From NCBI GenBank assembly GCA_030525705.1, contig JAUNEE010000011.1:1-35737 (forward strand): a stretch of DNA of 35,737 nucleotides, given 5' to 3'. The stretch comes from Moraxella sp. (lineage in GTDB: Bacteria > Pseudomonadota > Gammaproteobacteria > Pseudomonadales > Moraxellaceae). Positions 7,635-15,802 of the stretch are shown in pieces. Below the pieces are notes generated by a model, which did not search any database, was not told the origin of the DNA, and worked only from the letters and a program-made list of their open reading frames with translations. The position numbers were made by a program, and so were the translations under genes. How positions within the stretch are numbered: the stretch's first letter is position 1; each line of letters begins with the position of its first letter.

Positions 7635-7943
7635 TTATGGGGTATGGGGCTGGTGACAAAAACCTAGAAACGGCTCGCCCCATAAAAGCAGCCTTAATTC
7701 ATCGTCAGCCAGCACAGAGTCGATGACGAAAAAGGCAAGCTGTAGGGCTTGCACGCCATCTACACCGCACACCTCAAGGCTAAAATCCCGACCAGCTCCC
7801 GTGATACGATAAGGACAGCACCACTCATGGTCTGATTTTTGATAAGGCTTGCCAATCAAGATAAGGACGGTTTCGTTTGGGTTGTCCTCCCAGTCAAATT
7901 CACGATAGGCAATGGCGGTGTCTTTTGTGAGTTGTTTTGTCAT
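7635..7943 (-). CDS. Small DUF6968-like protein
   Basis: From the ATG at 7943 the product has 102 residues, is soluble and acidic, and has no signal peptide. It carries WCCPYRITGAGRD followed by GVDGVQALQLAFFVIDSVL. I associate that pattern with the short DUF6968 family of unknown function, from memory and with only moderate confidence. The frame extends upstream to 7988, but that extension runs through the purL terminator hairpin, so the later ATG is chosen. The start lies about 20 bases after that hairpin. Its mRNA must therefore come from read-through of purL or from an unseen promoter inside the hairpin region. Confidence 0.65.
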   Translation of the reverse strand: MTKQLTKDTAIAYREFDWEDNPNETVLILIGKPYQKSDHEWCCPYRITGAGRDFSLEVCGVDGVQALQLAFFVIDSVLADDELRLLLWGEPFLGFCHQPHTP

Positions 7944-7964
7944 TGTACTTAAATTATTCGAATA

Positions 7965-7995
7965 AAAAAGATTGGTCGGGGTGACCAATCTTTTT
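7965..7995. terminator. Terminator after purL
   Basis: A 13-bp perfect stem (AAAAAGATTGGTC at 7965-7977 with GACCAATCTTTTT at 7983-7995) closes a 5-nt loop and has T-tracts on both strands. It follows the purL stop codon by 8 bases on the minus strand. Confidence 0.88.
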
Positions 7996-8003
7996 ATTTT
8001 AAA

Positions 8004-11000
8004 TTATCTTAAAAATGCTCTTGCATTTCTAAATAATCTTAACCATGCACCGTCTTTGTCCCACTCTTTGGGTTTCCATGAGTGGTTTACGGCACGTAGG
8101 TTTCTTTCTGGGTGGGGCATCATGAGGGTGACGCGTCCGTCATTGCTACAAATGCCTGTAATGCCACCGATGGAGCCGTTCGGGTTTAGGGGGTAATGCT
8201 CGGTTGGGTTGCCGTTGCTGTCGACATAGCGTAGAGCGACTTGACCTGACAGCTCAAGCTCGGTACGTGATTTGTCCGATAGGTCGGCAAAGCCCTCACC
8301 ATGTGCTACCGCAATGGGTAGAATGCTGTCTTGCATGCCCTTTAATAGTACGGATTTGGTGCGTTCTACACGCACGTTGACGGTGCGTGCTTCGAAGCGT
8401 GCTGATTTGTTGGCGATGAAACGTGGGAAATGTTCCGCACCCACCATCAAATCTTTTAACTGGCTCATCATTTGACAGCCATTGCACACGCCAAGGGCAA
8501 AGGTTTCGGGTCTGTGGAAGAATTTGGCGAATTCAGACGACAGCGTTTCTGAAAATAAGATGGAATTTGCCCAACCTGTGCCTGCACCCAGTACGTCACC
8601 ATAGCTAAAGCCGCCACACGCCACCAAGCCGTCAAAGTCTCTTAGGTTAATCCGACCAGACAGTAAGTCGCTCATGTGTACGTCCACAGCGGTGAAGCCT
8701 GCTTGGGTGAAGCCTGCCGCCATTTCTAGGTGACCGTTCACGCCTTGTTCACGCAAAATGGCGACTTTCGGCTTAGTGGTGCGGCTGTTTAGATACGGGA
8801 CTTCTATGGCTTGGTTTAAGTCGTAGTTGGCGATGGCAATTAGCCCTTTGTGGTCAGGGTCGTCAATCAGGGCGAATTCTTCTTCTACGCAGGTAGGATT
8901 GTCACGGTTTTTGGCGATGTGGTAGGAGACTTTTGTCCATTCATGTTGCAGTTCACTGCGGGCAAATTCAGTATTAAAGCTTGCGCTGGTGATGCTAAGA
9001 ATGTCCTCGTCGGCGCCGCCTTCGGGTGTTTCGAAGACTTGTCCGATGACGCTAAACATATCGCCGATGTTGTGTTTTTGTGCCAGTTCTTCAAGGTCGG
9101 CGACGCATTCAGGTAAAACTTGTACCACAGCACCCAGCTCCTCAGAGAAGAGCTGACCAACCAAATTGTCATCGGATAAGCTTAGGTTAATGCCGACACG
9201 AGCAGTGAACTGCATTTCTGCAACCGTAGCAATCAAGCCACCATCAGAAATGTCATGGTAAGCACTGATTAACCCGTATTGGTTGGCTTCTTGGATAAAA
9301 TTAAAGAAATTGATGAGGTCTGTTGGGTTGTCCACATCGGGGCTGTCATCGCCCAGCTGACTGAGTGTCTGGGCAAGAATCGAGCCGCCAAGACGGTATT
9401 TGCCCTTTGATAGGTCAATTCGATACAGCTGACTGTCCACATTGATGAGTTCTGGGGTGATGGTTTTTTTGACGTCTAAAACAGGGGCAAAGCCTGTGAT
9501 GACAAGGCTCATGGGCGAGGTGATGGCTTTATCGCCCTCTTTATCCTGCCAAGTGGCACGCATGGAGAGGCTGTCTTTGCCTACGGGAATAGCAATGCCA
9601 AGGGCAGGGCAAAGCTCCTCGCCGACTGCATGAACAGCGTCAAATAGGGCGGCGTCTTCTGTGTCTGAGCCACACGCTGCCATCCAGTTGGCGGATAGGA
9701 CAATGTCAGAGATTTTATCAATGCGAGCTGAAGCTAAGTTAGTAACAGCCTCACCGACCGCAAGGCGTGCTGACGCAGCGGGGTTAATCAGGGCGACAGG
9801 GGTACGCTCGCCCATTGCCATCGCCTCACCTGTGTCAGCGGTGATGGTGGTGCTGGTTACCGCACAGTCAGCGACAGGGATTTGGTATTTGCCCACGTAC
9901 TGTTCTTGGGTAACCATGCCTGTAATGGAGCGGTCGCCGATGCTAATTAAGAAAGACTTGCTGGCGACTGTCGGGTGTCTAAGGACATCTTTAATGCTTT
10001 CATTAAGATTGATATGCTCAAGTGATAACGCGGTTAGCTTGGCAGGTTTTCTTGTGAAGCTGCGTTTCATTCTGGGTGTGCCGCCCAGTAGTACTTGCAT
10101 GGGCAAGTCAACAGGCTGCTCAGGCAGCACGTCATCATCAACTTTTAGCTGGCGTACGTCTGTGGCGACGCCCAGTACAGCAAAGGGCGCACGTTCACGC
10201 TCGCACAGTTCACGGAAGCGTGCTTCGTCTTTTGGGTCAATGGCAAGCACATAGCGTTCTTGGGCTTCGTTCGACCAAATTGCCATCGGTGACATACCCA
10301 GCTCCAAAGAGGGAACTTTACGCAGATTTAGGTGTGCGCCAAGCTCATGGTCGTTCACAAGTTCAGGCATGGCGTTCGATAAACCGCCTGCACCGACATC
10401 ATGAATGGAGACAATGGGGTTGTCATCGCCCATCGCCCAGCAGGCATCGATGACTTCTTGGCAGCGGCGTTCCATCTCGGCATTATCACGCTGCACACTC
10501 GCAAAATCAAGACTTTCGTCCATTTCCCCGCTATCTACCGAGCTGGCAGCACCCCCGCCCAGACCGATTTGCATGGCAGGACCGCCAAGGACGATGAGCA
10601 AGTCTCCTATTTTGATGGGGTTTTTTTCGATAAGGTTACGCTTGATATTGCCATAACCGCCTGCAATCATAATCGGCTTATGGTAGCCACGCATGGCTGA
10701 ACCATCTTGGTCAGGGCTTAAATCCAGCTGAAAACTTCTAAAATATCCCGTCAAATTGGGACGACCAAACTCATTGCTAAATGCTGCTGAGCCGAGTGGG
10801 GCGGTGGTCATAATGTCAAGGGCGGACGCCATGCGGTTAGGTTTGCCGTAGTCTTTGGTGGAGACTTGTCCTTGATTTTCCCATTTTTCTGGCATATTGG
10901 GCAGGTGTAAGTGTGAAACATGAAAGCCTGTCAGACCTGCTTTTGGCTTACCGCCACGTCCTGTTGCACCTTCATCACGAATCTCTCCGCCTGAACCTGT

Positions 11001-11936
11001 CGCAGCTCCCGCAAATGGTGCAATGGCAGTCGGGTGGTTGTGAGTTTCCACTTTCATTAAGATGTCAACTTGTTCATGATGAAAGCCATATTCCGACTGA
11101 CCGTCTGCATTCTTTGTGGGATAAAAGCGCTCAGCCGTGAAACCTTCCATCACCGCAGCATTGTCTTTATAAGCAGATAAAATGCCCTCGGGGTGTGTTT
11201 CATGGGTGTTTTTAATCATTTTGAACAATGATTTTTCTTGTATTTTGCCGTCAATCGTCCATTCAGCATTAAAAATCTTATGGCGGCAATGCTCGCTGTT
11301 GGCTTGGGCGAACATCATCAGCTCCACGTCCGTGGGATTTCTGGCTAAGATGTTGTAGTGCTTGACCAGATAATCAATGTCTTCTTCGGACAAAGCAAAG
11401 CCTTGTTCTTTATTGGCGGTTTCTAGGGCGGCTCGACCTTTGCCCATGATGTCAATGTGGGTTAATGGCGTGGGTGTGCCATCTTCGAACAGTTTTTTTG
11501 TGTCAGATAAATTGTAGACCAAGCTTTGGGTCATGCGGTCATGTAGTAGATTTTCTGCCTCTTTGGGCAGTTTTAGGGGGAGTTCATTGCCACTTAAGGT
11601 GATGACAACGACACGTTCGACACGCTTAATGTTAAGTCCTGCGTTATGAAAAATGTCCGTGGCTTTCGATGACCAAGGACTAATCGTACCGAAGCGAGGG
11701 CAAATCACCACTTGGCGCTCACTGACGGCTTTTTCTATCAATGCAGGTTCGTCCTTGCTGCCGTTTAATAGCTCGCACGCTTTTTGGCGGTCGGTATCTG
11801 GCAGGTAATTCTCAAAAACAAAGACTTGCTGGGTTTTAATGCCCGTCACCGCAAGCTTGGCTTTTTCTTTGAGTTCTTTTAATAGTTTTTCGCTTTGAAA
11901 ATCCGTAAGAAACGGCTGTCCTGCAATTGTCATCAT
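8004..11936 (-). CDS. purL: Phosphoribosylformylglycinamidine synthase (FGAM synthase)
   Basis: PurL performs the ATP- and glutamine-dependent conversion of FGAR to FGAM in de novo purine synthesis. At 1,310 residues it is the large single-chain type (E. coli 1,295). The order is an N-terminal domain, linker (ANSEHCRHKIFNAEW), two AIRS-like halves (METHNHPTAIAPFAGAATG, then IAGGYGNIKR) and a C-terminal glutaminase domain. The glutaminase keeps the nucleophile in GVCNGCQ (Cys1151) and the His1275/Glu1277 pair in PHPER. Two adjacent ATG codons are possible starts, and the ribosome-binding site is weak. An extended -10 promoter lies about 230 bases upstream, giving an unusually long leader. It appears monocistronic, with possible read-through into the small gene downstream. 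Confidence 0.98.
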   Translation of the reverse strand: MMTIAGQPFLTDFQSEKLLKELKEKAKLAVTGIKTQQVFVFENYLPDTDRQKACELLNGSKDEPALIEKAVSERQVVICPRFGTISPWSSKATDIFHNAGLNIKRVERVVVITLSGNELPLKLPKEAENLLHDRMTQSLVYNLSDTKKLFEDGTPTPLTHIDIMGKGRAALETANKEQGFALSEEDIDYLVKHYNILARNPTDVELMMFAQANSEHCRHKIFNAEWTIDGKIQEKSLFKMIKNTHETHPEGILSAYKDNAAVMEGFTAERFYPTKNADGQSEYGFHHEQVDILMKVETHNHPTAIAPFAGAATGSGGEIRDEGATGRGGKPKAGLTGFHVSHLHLPNMPEKWENQGQVSTKDYGKPNRMASALDIMTTAPLGSAAFSNEFGRPNLTGYFRSFQLDLSPDQDGSAMRGYHKPIMIAGGYGNIKRNLIEKNPIKIGDLLIVLGGPAMQIGLGGGAASSVDSGEMDESLDFASVQRDNAEMERRCQEVIDACWAMGDDNPIVSIHDVGAGGLSNAMPELVNDHELGAHLNLRKVPSLELGMSPMAIWSNEAQERYVLAIDPKDEARFRELCERERAPFAVLGVATDVRQLKVDDDVLPEQPVDLPMQVLLGGTPRMKRSFTRKPAKLTALSLEHINLNESIKDVLRHPTVASKSFLISIGDRSITGMVTQEQYVGKYQIPVADCAVTSTTITADTGEAMAMGERTPVALINPAASARLAVGEAVTNLASARIDKISDIVLSANWMAACGSDTEDAALFDAVHAVGEELCPALGIAIPVGKDSLSMRATWQDKEGDKAITSPMSLVITGFAPVLDVKKTITPELINVDSQLYRIDLSKGKYRLGGSILAQTLSQLGDDSPDVDNPTDLINFFNFIQEANQYGLISAYHDISDGGLIATVAEMQFTARVGINLSLSDDNLVGQLFSEELGAVVQVLPECVADLEELAQKHNIGDMFSVIGQVFETPEGGADEDILSITSASFNTEFARSELQHEWTKVSYHIAKNRDNPTCVEEEFALIDDPDHKGLIAIANYDLNQAIEVPYLNSRTTKPKVAILREQGVNGHLEMAAGFTQAGFTAVDVHMSDLLSGRINLRDFDGLVACGGFSYGDVLGAGTGWANSILFSETLSSEFAKFFHRPETFALGVCNGCQMMSQLKDLMVGAEHFPRFIANKSARFEARTVNVRVERTKSVLLKGMQDSILPIAVAHGEGFADLSDKSRTELELSGQVALRYVDSNGNPTEHYPLNPNGSIGGITGICSNDGRVTLMMPHPERNLRAVNHSWKPKEWDKDGAWLRLFRNARAFLR

Positions 11937-11988
11937 AGCTAAAGCTCTGCCAAAAAATAAAAAGATTTTTACTAGGGCGTATTGAACG

Positions 11989-12162
11989 TTGATATGTACG
12001 ATTAAAAATAAGGAAAATCGTCAGTGGTTTCAAGGAGAAAGTCGCAGGCAATATAAGAGTATTGGCAAGGCTTTTAACGATGAAAATTACGATTTAGCCA
12101 TTTTTAATGCAGAAATTATTTCTAGGGTGCAAATAATGTTACCAATGTTCAGCACGCCTTAA
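11989..12162 (+). CDS. Possible tiny or relic gene in the purL-rpsU spacer
   Basis: The spacer between purL and rpsU (11937-12331, 395 bp) contains a plus-strand frame of about 57 codons with a TTG start and no clear ribosome-binding site. It ends at TAA 12160-12162. Its reading is protein-like (RQWFQGESRRQYK, then AFNDENYDLAIFNAEIISR), with amphipathic helix character. It overlaps the purL leader on the opposite strand. It could be a remnant of a larger gene, a small real gene or coincidence; I do not recognise it. Confidence 0.25.
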   Translation: MICTIKNKENRQWFQGESRRQYKSIGKAFNDENYDLAIFNAEIISRVQIMLPMFSTP

Positions 12163-12171
12163 ATTATAACA
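12163..12171 (-). promoter_or_regulatory. Candidate purL promoter (extended -10)
   Basis: The minus strand reads TGTTATAAT, a perfect TATAAT with a TGn extension and no clear -35. If used, the purL leader would be about 220 nt. I saw no recognisable PurR operator or purine riboswitch in it. Confidence 0.45.
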
Positions 12172-12286
12172 GATTTTTAGCAGAATCGATAGGGTGTTTC
12201 CTGTTTTCATGGTGGAAATGAAATCAAAAAATATCGCTTAAGCGTTGGGACGGATGGGTGAAACTGGGTGATTTTTAGGCATAAAA

Positions 12287-12323
12287 AAATCCCCAAGATA
12301 ACTGAACGGTCGCTTGGGGATTT
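12287..12323. terminator. Terminator after rpsU
   Basis: AAATCCCCAAG (12287-12297) pairs perfectly with CTTGGGGATTT (12313-12323) around a 15-nt loop. On the minus strand the stem is followed by a T-tract, and it begins 8 bases after the rpsU stop. Confidence 0.88.
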
Positions 12324-12331
12324 GGAATCAA

Positions 12332-12547
12332 TTAGTACTGGCGAGTGGTACGCACAGACTCACGATACATTTTTTTCTTGTAACGCTTAACGGCAGCGGC
12401 TTTTTTACGCTTACGCTCTTGCGTTGGTTTTTCGAAGAATTCTTTTTTACGCACGTCTGCTAGAACGCCTGCTTTTTCACAAGCACGCTTAAAACGGCGG
12501 ATGGCAAAATCAACGGGTTCGTTTTCTTTAACCTTAACTGAAGGCAT
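12332..12547 (-). CDS. rpsU: Small ribosomal subunit protein bS21
   Basis: This 71-residue, very basic protein matches bS21 over its full length: [42 protein letters not shown], and an Arg/Lys-rich tail ending RTTRQY. bS21 binds near the 3' end of 16S rRNA on the 30S platform and helps initiation. It has a strong AAGGAG ribosome-binding site 5 bases before the ATG, a candidate sigma70 promoter about 45-73 bases upstream, and its own terminator. In many gammaproteobacteria rpsU leads the rpsU-dnaG-rpoD operon; here it stands alone. Confidence 0.97.
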   Translation of the reverse strand: MPSVKVKENEPVDFAIRRFKRACEKAGVLADVRKKEFFEKPTQERKRKKAAAVKRYKKKMYRESVRTTRQY

Positions 12548-12591
12548 GATAGCTCCTTAAAAAGACGATAGGGACATCAATTTGGCTGTAG

Positions 12592-12620
12592 AGTATAATT
12601 AGCCGTCTGTCGTCTGGCAG
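12592..12620 (-). promoter_or_regulatory. Candidate rpsU promoter
   Basis: On the minus strand CTGCCA and TATACT are 17 bases apart, about 45 bases upstream of the rpsU start. The -35 is weak and the -10 is good. Confidence 0.4.
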
Positions 12621-12709
12621 GGGCATCAGCTCAAATCGGAATAAAATTTAACGCACGAGCGTCACTTGCAAAAAGCAAGGACGCCATTATAACACAGCTT
12701 TTTTTTTAA

Positions 12710-12946
12710 TCAAGCATTTTGTTGTCCGTGCGGCGTGTGTGGGGCTTCGTTTGGTTGTGCTTCGTCATAGCGTTCGCTGTCTTCTAGCGGTTTGTCGATG
12801 TCGCCCTGTGTGTCATCGTCTGTCATGCGGTTGTTTTCGCTGGCGAATGCCTCAAGGCGACCTTTTTCAAATTCTACCCATACGGCGCTTAAAATGGCGA
12901 GCAAGACCGCAAAGCCCAAGCCTAAAATCCACGCAAAATACCACAT
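12710..12946 (-). CDS. cydX: Cytochrome bd oxidase small subunit CydX with a long C-terminal tail
   Basis: The N-terminal MWYFAWILGLGFAVLLAILSA, followed by VWVE, is the CydX (YbgT) signature: one membrane helix that packs against CydA and stabilises the bd oxidase. E. coli CydX has about 37 residues. This one has 78, because a hydrophilic acidic tail of roughly 45 residues (rich in Asp, Glu, Gln, Asn, ending PHTPHGQQNA) follows the helix. It lies 10 bases after cydB and is the last gene of the cydA-cydB-cydX operon. The tail is expected to be cytoplasmic or periplasmic depending on helix orientation, and its role is unknown. Confidence 0.9.
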   Translation of the reverse strand: MWYFAWILGLGFAVLLAILSAVWVEFEKGRLEAFASENNRMTDDDTQGDIDKPLEDSERYDEAQPNEAPHTPHGQQNA

Positions 12947-12956
12947 AATAACCCCC

Positions 12957-14096
12957 TTAATACAGTGTTTTTTGGTTTTCTTTGATGTAGGCTTTTGTGA
13001 CTTTTCCGCTCATCACTTTATACGCCCATGAGGTATAAGTCACCACTAAAGGCAACAAAAACACCGTCACATACAGCATAATCATCAAAGTTAGCTGGCT
13101 TGAGACGCTGTCCCATAGGGTGAGACTGGCGTTGGGCTGACTAGAGGAGGGCAGTAAAAACGGAAACAGTGCCACCCCTGCTGTCATAATCACGCCCAGC
13201 ACAGAAAGGCTGGAGGCGATAAATGCCAGCAGTGTGCGTTTTAATTTTAACAGCATCATGGCAAGCACTGCACCTGCCACGCCCAAGGCGGGAAATGCCC
13301 ACAGAAGTGGTGTGTGGCGGTAGTTATTTAGCCATGCGCCTACCTCGGTGTTGACGTTTTTACTGGTGGGATTTATCATGGAGCCTTTGTGTAGTTCACT
13401 GGTGATGACATAGCCGTCCATACGCATAATGAAAAAACCTGCAATGATAAACAGCACCACGAATACCGCTGCCGCCATAAGCGTAAAAAGAATGCTTCTG
13501 TCTTGGATTTCGCCCACGGTGCGGTGTGACAGATAGGTGCCGCCTTGCATAATGAGCATAAAAATACTCACCAATCCGCACAAAATCCCAAACGGATTTA
13601 ATAAGTTAAAGAACGACCCACCAAAGCTTGTGACGAGGCGTTCATCAAAGGAAAATGGCACGCCCAAAAATAGATTGCCAAAGGCGACGCCAAAAATAAA
13701 TGCAGGCACAACCGCACTGACAACCAGACCTGCATCCCATGCGTTTCGCCACTTTTCATCTTTGATAAGGCTTCTGTATTTGAAACTCACGGGGCGTAAA
13801 AACAGCGTCCATAAAGCTGCCATCATCGCCCAGTAAAAGCCACTAAAAGCGGTGGCATACAGCAAAGGAAAGGCGGCGAAAATCACCCCACCTGCGACGA
13901 TGAACCAGACTTGGTTGCCCTCCCAGTGCGGTCCGACTGTGTTAATGATGACACGTTTTTCTTCGTCTGTTTTTCCAACAAAGGGCAAAAGACTACACAC
14001 CCCAAGGTCATGTCCGTCCATGATGGCAAAACCGATGAGTAGAACGCCCAAAAGCACCCACCAGATGAGTTTGAGGGTTTCATAATCAAAGAGCAT
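12957..14096 (-). CDS. cydB: Cytochrome bd ubiquinol oxidase subunit II
   Basis: CydB is the second large subunit of the bd-type quinol oxidase. From the ATG at 14096 the protein has 379 residues, the same as E. coli CydB, and starts MLFDYETLKLIWW. It shows DGHDLGV, NTVGPHWEGNQVWF, LFLRPVSFKYR and about eight membrane segments. The frame extends further upstream, but that region lies inside cydA. The chosen start overlaps the cydA stop by 11 bases, indicating translational coupling. It is followed at once by cydX. Confidence 0.97.
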   Translation of the reverse strand: MLFDYETLKLIWWVLLGVLLIGFAIMDGHDLGVCSLLPFVGKTDEEKRVIINTVGPHWEGNQVWFIVAGGVIFAAFPLLYATAFSGFYWAMMAALWTLFLRPVSFKYRSLIKDEKWRNAWDAGLVVSAVVPAFIFGVAFGNLFLGVPFSFDERLVTSFGGSFFNLLNPFGILCGLVSIFMLIMQGGTYLSHRTVGEIQDRSILFTLMAAAVFVVLFIIAGFFIMRMDGYVITSELHKGSMINPTSKNVNTEVGAWLNNYRHTPLLWAFPALGVAGAVLAMMLLKLKRTLLAFIASSLSVLGVIMTAGVALFPFLLPSSSQPNASLTLWDSVSSQLTLMIMLYVTVFLLPLVVTYTSWAYKVMSGKVTKAYIKENQKTLY

Positions 14097-15669
14097 GGGA
14101 TTTCTCCTTGTTGAATAAATCACGGCGTTCGCCATCATAACGCCCTGTGCCAAGGCTTTTTGGTCCTAGACGGACGTATTTTTGCATTAAATAAATCTCA
14201 ACAACAAATAAAATACTATAAAACAGCACGAAGCCCGCCAAAGACCAGTACACACTGCTTACGCTGATGTTCGAAGTGGATAGGTGCGTGGGCAAAATGC
14301 CATAAACTGTCCACGGCTGACGCCCGAACTCCGCTACAAACCAACCCATCTCCGCCGCAATCCACGGGGCAGGGAGCATGATAAAGGCGAATTTTAGTAG
14401 CCAGCGTTTTTCCATATAACCACCTTTGATGGTATAAAATAGGCAAATGCTAAATAAAATCAGCATTAAAAAGCCTAAGCCCACCATAATCCGAAACGAC
14501 CAAAACATGGGCGTGACGGGTGGAATGGTGTCATCGGTGGCTTTTTTTATCATCTCATCGGTGGCAAGCGAAACATCTGGCGTGTATTTTTTTAATAACA
14601 GCCCAAAGCCTAAAACGTCTTTGTTTTCATTAAACTTAGCGATGAGCTCCACGTTTTCTGGGTCTTCTCTTAATGCCTCAAGCGTGGTGACAGCGTCTAT
14701 GCCACGGATAATTTTTTCTTTATTGATGGCTTTTAGGTCGTGAATGCCCAAGATAGGTGTATCAAATGAGCGAGTGCCAATGATGCCCATGGCGTAAGGA
14801 ATATGGATTGCCCAGTTGTTTTTTTCTTCGGCTTCATTGATGCTGGCAATGAGGTTAAAACTGGCGGGCGGTGGCTCGGTTTCCCACATGGCTTCCATGG
14901 TGGCAAGCTTGGTCTGCTGAGCGTGTCCGATGGAATAGCCCGACTCGTCCCCAAGTACGATGGTACTACAAATGGCAGCAAAACCGAACGCCGCCGCCAC
15001 GTGGAAACTGCGTTTGGCGAACTCGACATCACGCCCTTTTAACAAATACCATGCCGAAACGGACAAAACGAACATTGCCCCCACGGTGTAGCCCGCTGAG
15101 ACGGTATGCACGAATTTGTTTTGGGCATCTGGGTTTAATAAAATCGCCGCAAAGTCGGTCATTTCCATACGCATGGTGAGGTAGTTAAACTCCGCACCGA
15201 CAGGGTTTTGCATCCAGCCGTTGGCAATCAAAATCCACAAGGCGGACAAGTTGGTGCCAAGCGCCATCATGATGGTGACGATAAGGTGCTGCACCCGAGA
15301 CAACCTATCCCAACCAAAGAAAAACAACCCCACCATAGTGGATTCCAAGAAAAACGCCATCAAACCTTCAATGGCAAGTGGCGCTCCAAAAATATCACCG
15401 ACATAATGGGAATAGTAGCCCCAGTTCGTGCCGAACTGAAACTCCATGGTAATGCCTGTGGTCACGCCCAAGGCGAAATTGATGCCAAAGAGTTTGCCCC
15501 AAAAACGGGTCATGTCTTTCCAAATCTGAAGCCCTGTGGTGACATAAACGGATTCCATAATCACTAAAATCCACGTCATGCCAAGCGTCAAAGGAATAAA
15601 TAAAAAGTGAAATAATGCGGTCACGGCGAATTGTAGCCGAGACACATCCACTAAAGATTCGCTAATCAT
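14086..15669 (-). CDS. cydA: Cytochrome bd ubiquinol oxidase subunit I
   Basis: CydA binds haems b558, b595 and d and oxidises quinol at the periplasmic face, giving high-affinity terminal oxidation of oxygen. The protein has the N-terminal SRLQFAVTALFHFLFIPLT with the distal haem His, the NKFVHTVSAGY His ligand, FWSFRIMVGLGF with the b558 Met ligand, GRDVEFAKRSF, and the conserved WFVAEFGRQPW. The Q-loop resembles the E. coli long type (LLLKKYTPDVSLATDEM). I chose the ATG at 15669 (527 residues); a GTG three codons upstream also has a reasonable context. A strong sigma70-like promoter lies about 95-120 bases upstream, and a terminator-like hairpin lies between that promoter and the start codon. 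Confidence 0.97.
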   Translation of the reverse strand: MISESLVDVSRLQFAVTALFHFLFIPLTLGMTWILVIMESVYVTTGLQIWKDMTRFWGKLFGINFALGVTTGITMEFQFGTNWGYYSHYVGDIFGAPLAIEGLMAFFLESTMVGLFFFGWDRLSRVQHLIVTIMMALGTNLSALWILIANGWMQNPVGAEFNYLTMRMEMTDFAAILLNPDAQNKFVHTVSAGYTVGAMFVLSVSAWYLLKGRDVEFAKRSFHVAAAFGFAAICSTIVLGDESGYSIGHAQQTKLATMEAMWETEPPPASFNLIASINEAEEKNNWAIHIPYAMGIIGTRSFDTPILGIHDLKAINKEKIIRGIDAVTTLEALREDPENVELIAKFNENKDVLGFGLLLKKYTPDVSLATDEMIKKATDDTIPPVTPMFWSFRIMVGLGFLMLILFSICLFYTIKGGYMEKRWLLKFAFIMLPAPWIAAEMGWFVAEFGRQPWTVYGILPTHLSTSNISVSSVYWSLAGFVLFYSILFVVEIYLMQKYVRLGPKSLGTGRYDGERRDLFNKEKSHAL

Positions 15670-15702
15670 GGTACTCACCCATCAATAAGCTAAAATAATA
15701 AA

Positions 15703-15735
15703 AAAACAGGGCATGAAAACGACAAGCCCTGTTTT
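15703..15735. terminator. Terminator-like hairpin in the cydA leader
   Basis: AAAACAGGGC (15703-15712) pairs perfectly with GCCCTGTTTT (15726-15735) and is followed by more T residues on the minus strand. It can terminate the upstream MFS gene. It also lies downstream of the predicted cydA promoter, so cydA transcripts must pass through it. Confidence 0.8.
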
Positions 15736-15759
15736 AGTGTGTAAAAGAATGTTAAATTT

Positions 15760-15788
15760 ATTATACGCCCGTTTTTTTGGCTTGACAA
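15760..15788 (-). promoter_or_regulatory. Strong candidate cydA promoter
   Basis: On the minus strand TTGTCA and TATAAT are exactly 17 bases apart, an almost perfect sigma70 promoter. It sits between the MFS stop codon and the leader hairpin. I saw no convincing FNR or ArcA site overlapping it. Confidence 0.7.
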
Positions 15789-15802
15789 TCACTTGGTAAA
15801 GA

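Noticed and set aside
9661..10254. Plus-strand frame of 197 residues inside purL
   Set aside because: It lies antisense to a conserved catalytic part of PurL, with no protein-like motif.
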